DNA from: Sisyra terminalis
Lineage: Eukaryota > Arthropoda > Insecta > Neuroptera > Sisyridae
Length of the DNA stretch: 64,000 nucleotides
Assembly: GCA_958496175.1 (NCBI GenBank)
Contig: OY292280.1
Span: 8,494,001-8,558,000, forward strand
Direction: 5' to 3'
Below the pieces are notes generated by a model. It searched no databases, was not told where the DNA came from, and worked only from the letters and a program-made list of their open reading frames with translations. The first letter of the stretch is position 1; each line of letters starts with the position of its first letter. Below, one piece after another: positions 33,848 through 45,615 of this stretch. The position numbers were made by a program, and so were the translations under genes.

Positions 33848-35261
33848 ATAAAAAATATTTTGTGATTTTGTTCTGAGTTGATAAATTCCTGTAATCATAA
33901 AAAGGGTTTTAGTACCACTTTGAAATAACATGTAAGCAGATAAATGTCAATTTATCGACAAAACGACAATCTTTTCCGGTTAAGAAGGAAAAGTTTTTCG
34001 CTTGATAAACAGTGGTACAATTCAAAAATGGAGTGAATTTTCTTTCTTGGAAGATTGTTACGAAGTAATTGAAACCGTATTTGTACAAAGTCTCAGAATG
34101 GGAGAATGTTGAATACGTAGTAGTAAGGAATGAGTTCTGCCCGGACCAAGTATGAGGGGTGGGTGGCTTTTTGTTATCCCGACGGTATCACAGCCGATTA
34201 TAAAATGTAAATAATTTACTATTAGCAAAGCATGAAACAATACACGGGCATGGGAGTGCTCGTAACGGGGAAGTCATGGGAAGACATGACGACGGCCCGA
34301 AACGATAAGGGATGAATTGTGTAGTCGCGTTTGATTTGACGACACAGCGGGCCCGGGCCCCGGCACTCATCATCCCTTTGTAAAATCCTGGATAAATATT
34401 TGTCTTTCAACCATAATGCAGTGGCGTCGCCGCGCATTTATACATAAGTCTGGTGTGTTCCAACAAAGAAAACGCACATCGGAAAACCTCAAAACATTCA
34501 GACAATCTCATATCGACACGCATTGCCAAGAAAAAAGAAAACATTTTCACATCGCCCTCTTTGGGGCGAAATCAAGGGTTGTTTTTTTACGCCGCGCGTT
34601 TTATTTCGCAAACGCTATTTTTCCACATATATACACATAACAATCGTTTAAACGAATATCTAATTCAGAGGGTTGAATTAAATAAGGGCTACGATTAATT
34701 ATGATGCTCTCGCATTTTCCCGGTTTCCTGTCAACAATAATATAAAACGAATTCTTTTTTCGCAACTTCAAAAAGAAAACTCCCACTCTACCACTTCCCT
34801 ACACTGTCATTTTTCACCGAAATAAAATTCAAAGAAAAACGAAAAAGTAATACATTGATACAAATAGGGGTTGATTCCATTGGTCCACATTAAAACTTTT
34901 CATACTTTTTGATCATCAGCTAAATTTTTCATGATTTTCCTAATCACTCAAATTCAAATTGTTCTTATAACACCGACTTAAGTTGGAAATAACCCCAATA
35001 CAAAAAAACTATTACAAAATTTAAGAAATCGATTCGAGGAAGACCGAACCTCAGTTTTGGTTTTTAGACAAGACAAATCTTGAATTAAAATTTCTTCGAT
35101 ATTAGTCTCCAAAATTATTCGCAACCAATAGTTTCTACTTTTCAAAAATTTAACAATCAAAAAAAAAATTTTCAAATCAATGAAGATATATTTGAATTAA
35201 TCAATTAGGAGCTTCTGCTTACTTTACACACCATATGTGATTGCCTATAACCAACTTAAAC
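33848..35261. other. gene-free stretch with a G+C-rich patch
   Basis: The part at 34230-34460 is unusually rich in G+C and CpG for this window and includes GCGGGCCCGGGCCCCGGC near 34347. Short frames occur on both strands there, without splice context or domains. It may be a regulatory or first-exon region, but nothing proves that. Confidence 0.35.
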
Positions 35262-35272
35262 GTTTCCAAAAC

Positions 35273-35708
35273 TGTGTATTCAATATATAAGATATATTGC
35301 AGTCCAATTTATGTAGTATAATTTAATATAATAATATATAAATATCATACCATAAAAATAAATTTGAACAGTAGTTCAAACAAGAATATTTGTGACGTAT
35401 TGCTCAGATACGTATTTCGATTGCCAAGCAATCTTCATCAGTGGTCATCATGGTGAATCATCACAAAGCAGTTACGGAGTGATCCAAACTAATTGATGAC
35501 CACTGATGAAGTTGCTTGGCAATCGAAATACGTATCTGGTCAATACGTCACGAATATTTTTGTTTGAACTTCTGTTCAAATTTATGTTTGTGGTATGATT
35601 GTTATATATTATTATATTAAATTATACTACATAAATTGGACTGCAATATATCTTATATATTGTATATACAGTATAATTGTTCAAAGTCAGCGAAAAAATC
35701 TTATTTCG
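35273..35708 (+). mobile_element. palindromic hairpin element, well preserved
   Basis: An exact 11-bp direct repeat GTTTCCAAAAC flanks it at 35262-35272 and 35709-35719. The left end is TGTGTATTCAATATATAAG. The right end runs past the mirror of the left end into TATAATTGTTCAAAGTCAGC and GCGAAAAAATCTTATTT. Both arms meet at about 35450 with little loop. Length 436 bp. Confidence 0.85.
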
Positions 35709-36367
35709 GTTTCCAAAACGTTTCAAATGTTTTTGGGAGAAAATTTTTGAGAAAATCATCACTCTTGTTTCATCCCCTTCTTAGTTGTACTGCTGCAATA
35801 TTTGTTAAAAAATGTGTTGGAAAAAATAAATAATGTGAAAAAAAAAATCATTTAAAAAAATCTCATTCTTCCTTTTTTCGTTGATACTTCCTGGTAACTT
35901 TATTAAACATAATTACGAAAAAAGCACTGTAAAACAATTTTTTATTTACGGTTCCTTTATTGAAGTTGCTTATACTATGGTCTTTAATAAAGTTTGTATC
36001 CTTACCAAAAATTTAGCGTTCAGCAAATTTTATATACTTGAATCGATGTATCGTTGCGATAATTTTCCTACTACGTCATTAAATACGTTGCGTAACTTTA
36101 TTGTTACTTCTCTAATGTAAATTGATGTTAATCATCCTTTAGAAATAGAAAATTTTTACAGACTGGTGTTATTACCTCCTACTTCCAATTTCAATCCTCC
36201 CTTCTCCACCCTTCTATGAAATACACTGAACTAGGATTAAGAAGCTGGAAATATTTTTTATCTAAGTAATCCATAACCTACGAATATTCGAAATTTACAT
36301 TATAAAAACTATTGTTGGAACCAATGAATTTTTTGACTTCCCCAAAAAAACTCCTGAAACAAGAGTA
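35709..36367. other. gene-free stretch
   Basis: AT-rich, no supported exon or element. Confidence 0.4.
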
Positions 36368-37256
36368 CGGGAGACTGGGTACAAAAGTAACAGTGGGTCG
36401 AAAGTAACAAATGCTTTCTAAGTTTATCCAATGGGCGAACTTCGCTTTGCTGCCACCAGGTGATAGCCTAGAGCACCCCCCTCAATCGCATTAAGTTGAC
36501 GCGTGCGCAATGCATTTTTGGGTTATATAATAGGACATAATGTGTCTTAACGAGCCAAAAGTAAGTTTTTCGACGTTTTCTTATTTATTTCTTACATAGT
36601 CGTAAAAAGATCATAGTAAGCCTAATGGTTGCATATCCATTCTTGATTAGTTAAATTGTACATTTCTTAAATTCATTTTTGTCAAGCACGTTCCGCTTTA
36701 AGGTTATGTTACACGTTTTATTAAAAATGAGAATGGGTACAAAAGTAACATAGCCCCCTAGGGTACAAAAATAATATATTATTTTTGTCCTCGTAATGAT
36801 TTTATTACCAACATCATATTTTTATGGAAATCTACTTCAATAGAATGGTTTTCGATACATTTCCGTGTCGGTAGTTGTTCATACTGTAGTTCTTATGCGT
36901 TGTCGCGGCATTCTATTGATTCATTTCCTTAAAATATATATTTTTAGAGTATTTAAAATGCTGAATTTGGTTTATATCATTAATATAAAGTCTTTAAATA
37001 AGTAATTTGTTGATTTAACTTGTACTATGTTTTCATTAGCAACCCCTTTGTCTTGGTACTTTCGATTCACAACGTGTTAATTTTTTTTTAACTCTGTTAT
37101 TCATATAAATTACACCATAATTTAATAAATCGAGTTACCATTGTGAAAAACAAAAACTAAATTTATATGTGATTATATTAATTTAATGGCAATAATAACA
37201 TCCAGCCAGAAATCAAGGTAAAAGTACAAACTGTTACTTTTGTACCCGGTTTCCCC
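36368..37256. mobile_element. 889-bp TA-flanked non-autonomous transposon
   Basis: The ends are inverted repeats of about 26 bp with three mismatches: CGGGAGACTGGGTACAAAAG on the left and the inverse of GGGGAAACCGGGTACAAAAG on the right, both continuing TAACAG. TA dinucleotides flank both ends (36366-36367, 37257-37258), as in Tc1/mariner/pogo insertions. The subterminal words GGGTACAAAAGTAACA and GGGTACAAAAATAATA recur near 36734 and 36770. No transposase frame remains. Confidence 0.65.
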
Positions 37257-38639
37257 TATTGTGACTTCAGCATCCAGAATACCTATTATAAAATTCAGAC
37301 TCACTGTTGCAAATTTGAGTTGCGCAACTTTATTTTTGCAACTCTTAAATGAATTGATGTAAATCGCTCTTCAAAGATCGGTGATATCACCCCCTTTTTC
37401 ACCCCCCCCCCCCTTGAGATACTTGGTACAAGAATTAGATAATTTGGAATAATTTTTATGAAAATAGTTCTTATCCTACAATTATGTGAAATGAATGGTA
37501 TCAAAAGGTTGTGGGAACATGAATCTTTTAACTACCCCAAAACAACCCCTTGTAAAATAAAATCAGTGGATTTTAGTGCCCAGAATACTTATTATGAAAT
37601 TTTGCCTCACTTTTGTCCATTTGAGTTTTTCATTCGATTAAATTGAATGTGGGATTTGAGAAATTTGAAAACACTACAACTTAAATCAGCATCCCCTATA
37701 TTTGGGGGTGACACTTTCCTGGGAAATTGTCATACATAATGACAGCATTTTTTCCCTGTTTATAATTAATTTGGAGCACAAAACAAGCTTGAAATGATTA
37801 CAAAGCCGATAAAATCGATATTTAATTCAAAATTGATACGGAACCATTTGAATGGTCTTGAAGGGGGTGGTTTGCTTCGTTTTATTTACGCGCCCACGTT
37901 GCTCATCAATCGTTCGCAATATGCATGCAAAAATATGAAAGAAAAAAAGGAAAAGTGCAAACTTTATAAGAGCGAAACAATAAACGACTACTGTCTCCTT
38001 GTGTGTATAATAATAATATGTTGTATAAGGGGAGGAGGGTGAGATTCATAGGTATTGAAGTCTCAAACAAAGGGTGGTTTGGTTTGGTAAATAATATTCG
38101 AAAGTAGGGTGTACTAAAATGTACCGAGGCGACGAGTGTGTGGAGAAACGAGGATAGGAGAGGATTGGGTGGTGGGGTTGGAGGTGGAGGGGGGCCGGTG
38201 ACTATTTCCAATAACCAATAACCCGAACGCATATAGCGTTCAGAATGACATAAAGTTCCTTTTTTCATGGCATCGATTTGTTATCTTACGACAGATTGTA
38301 TGAAATGCAAATCATATACTTCCACAAGCTAAGCGCAAGGCCTTCTACGTAGGGTTGACAAAATATTTCGCCATATATGACGGGCGTAAATCGCACCCCT
38401 AACCTGAAGCCAACTCACACTTTCATCCCGTTCCATTCGATTTGAATGCTTGTAGAATGCAATTCAATTACGACAGGACTGGATCGACTCAATTTCAACA
38501 GGACGTGGCTCGAAGAAATAGAACAAACCATCCCCTAAATAATTCAAATCCCAAAGCAGGTCATCCCTTATAAAAACTTACAATTTTTCTTTTGATTTCC
38601 GCCTAATAACAGGTTAGGTTTCCCGCGTGGTTGAACTCA
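37257..38639. other. gene-free stretch with G- and C-rich tracts
   Basis: A C tract lies near 37402-37413 and a G-rich tract at 38160-38200. The minus-strand 120-codon frame at 37906-38268 derives largely from the G-rich tract read as Pro codons and is not supported. Confidence 0.4.
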
Positions 38640-39000
38640 TACCTCAGTGTTGTGTGATGAATTTAATGATTCCTTGGTTCTTTCAAGATTCTTCCAGGAT
38701 TTCATTTGTCAATCATTTCACGTATATGCTAATCAGAATGGGAGATATACATCATCCTAAGTGGACTCCTGTTCTGATCTCTGTGCACTTGGTATTTTCA
38801 CGATTTACATGAACTTTTACTTTATTTTTCATAGAAAAATTAGTGATGATTCCTTTATCTATATAACTGGACTTAAATTTTAATAATATAGCATTTTTTT
38901 CCCAATTTACCCGATTAAAAGCCTTCCACCAATTGCTGAAGCGTATTATCTGATCCTTGGTTAGTACTCTTTCTGAGATAATTCTCATTACTTTTCTAGG
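38640..39000 (-). pseudogene. decayed non-LTR reverse transcriptase fragment
   Basis: The minus strand encodes a stretch with clear resemblance to reverse transcriptases of non-LTR (LINE) elements: KAFNRVNWEKN matches the motif A region (usually a D-F-x-K-A-F-D-x-V-N-W pattern), followed by a linker with KVKVHVN and then IRTGVHLG, which aligns with the usual GVRQG block, and SPILISIY, which aligns with SPLLFN. Stop codons interrupt it after GVHLG and further downstream. The part between the N-terminal RIISERVLTKDQ and motif A is deleted compared with intact elements, and the motif A aspartate is replaced. It is inactive and old. Confidence 0.65.
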
Positions 39001-39029
39001 AATATATGTTGGACTTACAAGTAGATCTA

Positions 39030-39180
39030 CTTGTGACTTGTTATATAATAGTTACCGAGAGATTCAATACTCTTAATGCCCACTAAGAATGATTACTTGG
39101 CAATCGAAAAAAGACATAACTGGGCAATCCGTCATAAATTGATTTTGTTTGAACTTTTGTTCAAATTTATGTTAATAGTT
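39030..39180. repeat. right arm of the hairpin family
   Basis: Carries GATTACTTGGCAATCGAAAA, then ACTGGGCAATCCGTC and TTGTTTGAACTTTTGTTCAA. No left arm. It lies next to the SINE at 39284, the same association seen in the 9.4-kb array. Confidence 0.55.
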
Positions 39181-39283
39181 TAAAATTATAAATTTGACTA
39201 GAAAATATTTTATAAATTTTTTCAACAATATCATGTTAATCTTTGAATATTTGATAATTATTCAAAAAAATATATTTTAATGG

Positions 39284-39424
39284 CCTACTGGTGGCCGAGT
39301 GGTCTAAGTGGTCACTCCAAAACTGGTAAGTGTTGGGTTCGAATCTTGTATCGAGCAAATTTTTGATATACGGATTTTTATTAATACTAGAGTCGCTTAG
39401 TAGTAACAAAGCGATGGTAATTAT
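39284..39424 (+). mobile_element. tRNA-derived SINE
   Basis: A box TGGCCGAGTGG at 39292-39302 and B box GGTTCGAATC at 39336-39345 are intact. The body and the tail (ACTAGAGTCGCTTAG, AAAGCGATGGTAATTA) follow the family. It is a good reference copy. Confidence 0.8.
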
Positions 39425-41667
39425 TAATAAAAAATAAGATTTGTTTATATTCCAATCTGATACTTAATAATAAAAATTAAAGATCTTCATACCTTTTGAT
39501 CTAAACGGCAACGAAAATCGAAGTTAAAACGGTTTAATTTTATAATCGGAGTTATTCCATGCCCAAAGTGGAATAACACCGAACGTAGATGAATGTAAAA
39601 ATCACCTTATCTACTATTGTTGTTTTTGTTTTGTCTTTTTATCTTTATTTTTTTAAGAGATGATAAAAATTTCCACTGAGACGTCTTAAAAATTTGCCCA
39701 TAAGGAAGAATTTAACTATTGACTTATTGATATTCCATGCAGACGAAGTGGAGAGTATTATGACTTTAAAATAGACCAATTATTAAAGTTTCGGATGATA
39801 TCTGATACTATTGATGGGGCATTCCATTCTTCTACGTTGAAATTATTTTCTCTGAGCTCTCAGAACATATAAACAGAGAATAGATGGTTTGGGGTTGAAA
39901 ATTTCCCGGTACCCAGTCCTGGATTTGATCGCTGCGCACAAGATGAATGTATAGTTTTTAATATTAAACAGGAGGGCAGCTTACAAGTCTGTAAATAATG
40001 GGTACGTGTGACCAGTTCAGGTCATTTATATCTTAAACGATCGCGGCAATTTCGAGGGGTTGAAGACGACGTCGCCATCTGGTGTTCGGTGCCAATGGTG
40101 GCAACCATATGCCGCTAACACAAGCATATTTATCTCCTCGTTCTTGACAAAATCGAAATTTGCTCAATAAAATTAAAATCACAAACAGGCTCGCCAAGGG
40201 ATGGGGGATGAAAAAAATTAAACAATCGAAATGCGACAGTTATCCCCAAACACTTAGAGATGGTCAAGAGGGTGGTGAAAACGGGGGTTGTGGTTTGAAC
40301 GAGTGATTTGGGTGGTTTTAATAAGCGGAGCTTTATGTCACCGTAATCGTTCTTGTGTCTATACCTATTTCAATCAACCCCATTTTGCCGTGCATTTTCC
40401 AACACTTCAACCCTGTTAAGGGTTCTAAACCTTACCGCCCCAAATACATAACATTACTAAGTTCATAGTATGAGAATTTTTCAGTCAAAAATTTTTTAAA
40501 AAAAAGTTTTATACGTAATTACGTAATTTAAGGGGGCATACCTGTCGTCAGGTAGTAAATTTATTTGTTGAAAAAACATTGATTTTGAACCTTTATATTT
40601 GTAAGGGGTTAATTATATCGAAGTAATAGGGATGTTTGGAATAAGATTGTGGTAATATTAAGGGTTGTTTTAAAAAAGCTTGATGGAGCTTTTTCTTTTG
40701 ATTTAGGCAGGTGATAGTTTTGATGGAATGTTATTGGATTTGGTCAAATAAAGTGGTGGATTTTTTCGGTTGAGATATATATGTATATGTATCAGTGTGG
40801 AAGATTGTATCATATTGTCAATATCGAGATGAAAATGGGGGACACGTGAAAAGCGGGAAAAGTAGCAACGACGGGAAAAAAAATGGAAAAGATTGCTATC
40901 GCGTAAATTGCTTTTATTTCTTGGTTGACACTGGTGTTCGATTATTTGTTTGGCCACTGAATCGTGAATATTATTCGTTAAAATCCGGCAGGTGGGGGTT
41001 GATGGAAGATCCGCCCGATTTTTCCTTGAGATTTTCCATTTAAGATATATACAATACATGAGCGGGAAACATATATCGAAATATCGGCATATTTATACAT
41101 TGAGCCACCATATAGCCACTTTCAATACGTCCGCATTTCTCCCCCAACCACCCACCCACCCCCGTGTGTAACCCCTGCTTCCATTCAATAATTTCTCATA
41201 AGTCCCGTGCAAAAACTTATGAAAATGACGAGTGGCATTCCTTGAAGTTTATTCGGGAATCCAGGAACAATTTCGTGCATCCAGAGCTATTTTGCGTGCG
41301 CCCATTTAATATTTGCAAGGTGACAGGGTAGTTTGCCGCCGAAAGATTTATGGTGCATATAAAAAGGACAATAGGGCATTTTCGGGGAAAATTAAAAAAA
41401 AAAAATACGAACCATCATTCGGGATATAAAAATAACGGATCACATTATCACCCCTAAACATTCAAAGAAAAAAAAACTTTAGACTAAATAATATTTCATT
41501 TCACTAACACACCCTTGAAATTTCTTCTTAAAACCTGAGAATTACTGATATGATTTTCAAATTTATTCTTCAAATTAGTAAATGAATTATTCCTTTTTGT
41601 CTAAGAGTCAGTGGCTGGCTACCTGTATGACTGTAATTGACCAGACTTAGATTTTTGTACAGGGGGT
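39425..41667. other. gene-free stretch
   Basis: Somewhat richer in G+C at 40020-40120 and 41116-41330. A 70-codon + frame ends at 41328 beside AAG|GTGACA, but acceptor support is weak. Overlapping frames at 40703-41059 on both strands show no domain. C-rich tract at 41140-41163. Confidence 0.35.
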
Positions 41668-42290
41668 CATCACGTATTGCCCAGATACGTATTTCGATTG
41701 CCAAGCAACTTCATCAGTGGTCATCAAGTAGTTTGGATTATTCCGTAACTGCTTTGTAATGATTCACAAAATAATCACGGATTGACCTCAATTTATAAGT
41801 CGTGCCTTTCTCTTTTTGCGATGTGGTTATGGAGGGGGGGGGGTATTTCCAAATTTCTTTACTTTCACCAAATCCTTCGTAAGCAACCCGAAAAATGTCG
41901 AATTTTGAATTGGTCCACTTTCCAAAGAAAGGGAAAGGAACTAAATTGGGAAAATGGACAAATTCAAAATTCGGCATTTTTCGAATTGCTTACGAAGGAT
42001 TCGGTGAAAGTAAAAAAAATTGGTAGCACCCCCACCCCCCACCTCCTCCTTAACCACATCGCAAAAAGAGAAAGGCACGACTTATAAATTGAGGTCAATC
42101 CGTGATTATTTTGTGAATCATCACAAATCAGTTACGGAGTGATCCAAACTACTTGATGACCACTGAGGAAGATTGCTTGGCAATCGAAATACATATCTGG
42201 GCAATACGTTACGAATATTTTTGTTTGAGCTTCTGTTCAAATTTATGTATATGGTATGATTTTTATATATTATTATATTTCCTTTACATG
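41668..42290. mobile_element. palindromic hairpin element, longest arms
   Basis: Arms of about 265 bp are near-perfect inverse copies, from CACGTATTGCCCAGATACG at 41674 to its mirror near 42212, meeting at about 41930. The arms include inner blocks (CTTTCTCTTTTTGCGATGTG and the inverse) missing from the short copies, so this may be close to full interior length. The outer left part of the family is missing and the right tail is truncated after TATATTATTATATT. Confidence 0.8.
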
Positions 42291-42599
42291 GTTTTTAAAT
42301 CGAGGTTGTCCGTTTCTTTTCGAAATAAATCCAAGATTTCCATCTTCTTCCTTTTTTCTTGTGACATTCCAGATTTCCTTCTACCACATCCATGTAGTAA
42401 GCTTGAACTCCGATTTTCGATCCATACAAATAATGTAGTAGGTATAAAGAAAAGTGATGAAATACGATAATAGAATCTTAATAATAAAATCTTATTCTTC
42501 CTCTTTTCGTCGATACTTCCAGTGTAATTGGATATAGTAACGAAAAAAAGTGTACTGAGCTTTTATTTATAGTCGCTTATATTGGGATGTTCGACAATT
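42291..42599. other. gene-free stretch
   Basis: No feature recognised. Confidence 0.35.
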
Positions 42600-42990
42600 T
42601 TTGAATTCATTAATCAAAACATTAATTATTATAAATCCTGAATCTTATTGAATTTCTTTAGGGGTCTATCCAGAAATATTGTAGATATGTCATCGTTTAT
42701 TGGTTAATTTCTGTGATGTTTTTTTTCCATTTGTTTGTAGTAAAATCTTAGGGTTTATAATTTTGTATGTGGTCCGTGGAGGTATTATGAATTTGGTCCC
42801 CCTTACCCCGTTTTTAAAATTATTAATTATAATTCCTGAATCAAGAGAATTGAATTTCTCAAGGGGTCTATCCAGAAACATTGTAAAAAAATCAACAGTT
42901 ATTGGTTAACTCCTGTGACTCTTTCTCTCCATTTGTTTGTAGCAGCATTCCTGGTGGATATAGTACGTTGGGAAAAGTATAAAAAAAAAT
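42600..42990 (+). repeat. two direct copies of an about 200-bp unit
   Basis: GGGGTCTATCCAGAAA occurs at 42661 and 42863, each followed by TTATTGGTTAA and CCATTTGTTTGTAG. Period 202 bp, moderately diverged. Confidence 0.65.
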
Positions 42991-44488
42991 TTGAAATCTG
43001 TGGTTGAATGAAATTTATTTGAAAAGTGTCAGAATCTAAAGGGAAAAAATCGATTGGGGGTTGGGAGCAATATGCTAGATACTAATGTTGTTACCAGTAT
43101 AATAGTTGACCAAATGGGATGGAGATTTTTCGGGTCTCACTCCAATAGTGAGGTAAGGGTGGGAAAGTGACTTTCGGTTGTTCTAATCAGAATAGCGTGG
43201 AATTGTTGGGATACGTAAGGGTGAGACATGCAGTCGTTGTTAGTGCGATCGGATGATGAGTTAGGGGTAGTTGGGTGAGTAAATGGATGAATTCGAGACG
43301 GACAAGACCCACGTCTTGGTTTGCACACATTATCCAACCCATATCATGTTCGAAATGAACAGCTTTTTGGCTTACATTCGCAATCATCGACAACAATAAT
43401 TGTAGAAGCAAAGGAAGAGCGATTGAACGGGTAAACGGTAGACATCCAGACGGGTGGCCAGAAAACCAAAAACCAGACAGACCAGCACATTTGTCATTTT
43501 GTACTTTCCTTTCGAATATGTAATTTTAATTAACGCTCCTGCCATCGACAATTACACATTCATACATCCTTAAGGATTTCGACGCAGCCCGTTTTCCCGA
43601 AGGGATGAAACAATCGTAAATTAACCAATTGTTAACATTTTAATGTTCTGGAAGATTGAAAGGGAAAAACGCGGACGAGGTTTTTTTTTGTCGTGGTGAG
43701 GAAAAATTGAACGGTGTCCGAGTAATCGGGGCTGTCGTAGTTCGACATCGTTATCCTACAGGACGAGTGACTGATGACTATTAAACAAAAGCTTTGCTGA
43801 CTTTTATTTCGGGAGTTTCATTGTCGTCCGTTAACAATACACAGCGACAATCGATTTCGGCCATAAATAGAAATAAAATAAAAAAAAAAGTTAAGGAAAG
43901 ATACGGGATTCCTGAAGGATATTAAAGGCGGCAGGCGTGGTAATGTTGCTTGTGTGTCAAGAATTGGACCGAAATAGCCAATCCACCCTCGATATCTCAC
44001 ACAATCTCGAATTGCCATTCCCTTTAACGATGTTCGCATTATTTATCCCCTCATACCACCCAGCGACGCAAAAAAAGCTCCAATCATGTCAATTAGGTCA
44101 TCTTTTTGAATTGGAAAACGCTGAAGACAAAAACTCTACTGATTGATTAATAATGCAGTTGTGAAAGTCCAGACGATACAACCGGGATTGATATCGCCGT
44201 GTGACATACCACAAAAGTGGAGGATTGGAAAGCTGAAGGACTGCTGACGCTGCTGAAAAGGGAACTCCTCACATTGCCACCCTATCAGGGGTTGAATGAA
44301 CGTCGAAGACCACAGTCGGTGACCATCAACCGTTTGTCTCTTCCCTAAAATCATTTTCCCGTATGTTTCGTACCTATCTCATTTTCTATACATTGCATCA
44401 CATTAAAAGCTTCGCTGTCTCTCTCGTAAAAGCTTAGAACCACCACTTACCGAAAACGAAAAGTGCATAGGCTAACAAAAAGCTCCGC
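42991..44488. other. G+C-richer gene-free stretch
   Basis: About 43130-44360 is clearly richer in G+C than most of the window, with frames of 65 to 75 codons on both strands and no strong splice sites or domains. One AAGGGATG is at 43600. It may contain unrecognised exons or regulatory DNA. Confidence 0.35.
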
Positions 44489-45615
44489 GACAGCGGAGCT
44501 TTTTGTTGTCAAAAGTAATATTTATTTATCATTTTTCAATATTTTATTTTCTTGGAACTGTAATAGGGGTAAGGGGAGATTTTAAAATGCTTAAGGGGGT
44601 ACTCTGGCCTAGGCACCTAAATTTTAGGCATTTTTCAAACTAAGATTTAAAAAAAATGAAAAACATTTATAGTATACTGTGTATACAATATATAGAATAT
44701 ATTGCGGTCCAATTTATGTAGTATAATCTGATATAATAATATATAAAAATCACACCATAAACAAAAATTTGAACAGAAGTTTAAACAAAAATATTTGTGA
44801 CGTATTGCCCAGATACGTGTTTCGATTGCGAAGCAACTTCCTCAGTGGTCATCAAGTAGTTTGAATCGCTTCGCACTGCTTTGTGATGATTCACGAAGGC
44901 TATGCCCCACCTAGACATATATAAAACCATGATACCCCCCTCATGATTTTTAAAAAAATTTTATTGAAAATTTTTCAGTTTTATGAATCATCACAAAGCA
45001 ATCACGGAGCGATCCAAACGACTTGATGACTACTGAGGAAGTTGCTTGGCAATCGAAATACGTATCTGGGCAAAACGTCACAAATATTTTTGTTTGAACT
45101 TCTGTTCAAATTTATGTTTATGGTATGATTTTTTTAGATTATTATATGAAATTATACTACATAAATTGGACCGCAATATATTCTTTATATTGTATACACA
45201 GTATAACTGTTCAAAGTCAGCGAAAAAAATCTTATTTTGATTTATAGTATAATTTTTTGTATTTGATTTTCAGCGGAGCTTTTTGTTTTTAAAAGTAATA
45301 ATTATTTATTATTTTTCAATATTTTTTTCTTAGAACTGTAATGGGGGTAAGAGGAGATTTTAAAATGCTGAAGGGGGTATTCTGGTTTAGACACCTAAAT
45401 TTTAGGCATTTTCCAAACTAAGATTAAAAAAAATACAAATCATTTGTAGTATAATTTTTTTTATTTCAATTTCAGCGGAGCTTTTTGTTGTCAAAAGTAA
45501 TATTTATTTATCATTTTTCAATATTTTTTTCTTAGAACTGTAATGGGGGTAAGAGGAGATTTTAAAATGCATAAGGGGTATTCTGGCCTAGACACATAAA
45601 TTTTAAGTATTTTTT
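44489..45615 (+). repeat. three direct copies of an about 200-bp unit, first copy interrupted
   Basis: CAGCGGAGCTTTTTGTT marks the starts near 44489, 45271 and 45473. Each copy contains AGGAGATTTTAAAATGC or a close variant and a CACCTAAATTTTAGGCATTT-like block. Copies 2 and 3 are 202 bp apart. Copy 1 is split by the hairpin element at 44677-45239, with 12 bp duplicated. Confidence 0.8.
44677..45239 (+). mobile_element. palindromic hairpin element inserted in a tandem repeat
   Basis: An exact 12-bp direct repeat ATTTATAGTATA flanks it at 44665-44676 and 45240-45251. Comparison with the uninterrupted 200-bp unit shows the empty site. Left end CTGTGTATACAATATATAG; right tail GCGAAAAAAATCTTATTTTG. 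The loop contains about 110 bp not shared with other copies (44898-44980). Length 563 bp. Confidence 0.85.

Noticed and set aside
37906..38268. 120-codon minus-strand frame with a Pro-rich part
   Set aside because: Pro codons come from a G-rich tract read in reverse; no domain or splice support.
39284..39424. Possible tRNA gene
   Set aside because: The A and B boxes are good but the cloverleaf arms do not close and many diverged copies share a non-tRNA tail, so it is a SINE.
41116..41328. 70-codon + frame ending beside AAG|GTGACA
   Set aside because: The acceptor is weak, the donor is atypical and no family is recognised.
41782..42087. 101-codon + frame and 79-codon minus frame
   Set aside because: They lie inside the hairpin element and mirror each other.
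42166..42215. Hammerhead-ribozyme-like core in the hairpin arms: CTGAKGA, a GATTGC-TTG-GCAATC stem, GAAA, and a later GTC
   Set aside because: An extra A sits between the core and stem II, stem III does not pair from its first base, and the sequences flanking the core and GTC do not form stem I. The resemblance is partial; a cleavage assay or covariance search would settle it.
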